NCBI GenBank assembly: GCA_041477655.1 | Contig: JBGOUP010000039.1 | Coordinates: forward strand, 1 to 5,241 | DNA: 5,241 nt | From: JBGOUP01 sp041477655 | GTDB lineage: Bacteria; Patescibacteriota; UBA1384; 2-12-FULL-50-11 | Direction of reading: 5' to 3' | Part shown: one piece after another, positions 5,137 through 5,241 of the stretch | How the letters are laid out: the number at the start of each line of letters is the position of its first letter | Numbering within the stretch: the stretch's first letter is position 1 | Notes under the pieces: model-generated | Seen by the model: only the letters and a program-made list of their open reading frames with translations | Told to the model about the DNA's origin: nothing | Databases searched by the model: none | Made by a program: the position numbers and the translations under genes

Positions 5137-5241
5137 ATACCTCGGATTACATCCTCGGTATAGGCGCTAATAACTTCTATACCTCGGATTACATCCTCGG
5201 TATAGGCGCTAATAACTTCTATACCTCGGATTACATCCTCG
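5137..5241. repeat. Exact 42-bp tandem repeat array, running off the window
   Basis: Two full identical units (5137-5178 and 5179-5220) and the first 21 bases of a third (5221-5241) are present with no mismatch. Each unit begins ATACCTCGGATTACATCC and ends GGCGCTAATAACTTCT. There is no variable spacer, so it is not a CRISPR array. Each unit carries a two-part inverted repeat. The outer arms are TATACC and GGTATA (5136-5141 and 5157-5162), and the inner arms are GGAT and ATCC (5144-5147 and 5151-5154). The 42-bp period is a multiple of three, and one codon frame on each strand stays open, so coding is also possible. The region from 5019 to the array contains only the divergent promoters and no gene. 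Confidence 0.95.

Noticed and set aside
5128..5163. Leaderless 11-codon ORF from ATG 5128
   Set aside because: The ATG falls near the predicted transcription start, which is intriguing, but the peptide is very short and nothing else supports translation.
5137..5241. CRISPR array
   Set aside because: The units are identical end to end, with no variable spacers, and no cas gene is nearby.

Overview
The window looks like chromosomal DNA from a Candidate Phyla Radiation (Patescibacteria) bacterium. This is inferred from the style of the pilin proteins and the compact, overlapping gene arrangement; no single marker gene proves it. UGA ends several genes (positions 1429-1431, 2022-2024, 3961-3963) and never appears as a sense codon in the pilin genes. 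This argues for the standard code and against the Gracilibacteria/Absconditabacteria lineages that read UGA as glycine.

Region 1 (about 53-3421, + strand) is a three-gene minor-pilin operon joined by ATGA stop/start overlaps. It encodes a large PilV-like prepilin carrying extra Ig-like domains, a PilW/GspJ-like prepilin and a PilX/DUF4900-like protein. In related systems such minor pilins prime assembly and sit at the tip of type IV pili; here the long extracellular parts suggest an adhesive or tip role. The first gene has no ATG, GTG or TTG start for its pilin leader. The only sensible initiator is an ATC placed 4 nt after a strong Shine-Dalgarno sequence.

Region 2 (3418-3961) holds a small single-pass membrane protein on the - strand, whose stop codon overlaps the stop of the last pilin gene, followed by a + strand tRNA-Gly(GCC) gene without an encoded CCA.

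Region 3 (3961-5018, - strand) is a two-gene sensory operon. A zinc-ribbon-PAS protein is followed, one base later and behind a strong Shine-Dalgarno sequence, by a free-standing GAF protein. Neither has a kinase, cyclase or DNA-binding output domain. The GAF stop codon shares a base with the end of the tRNA gene.

Region 4 (5019-5241) has no recognised gene. It contains a near-consensus + strand promoter (TTGATA-17-TACAAT) aimed into an exact 42-bp tandem repeat that runs off the window. Each unit encodes a 27-nt two-part hairpin. This array is the least explained part of the window.
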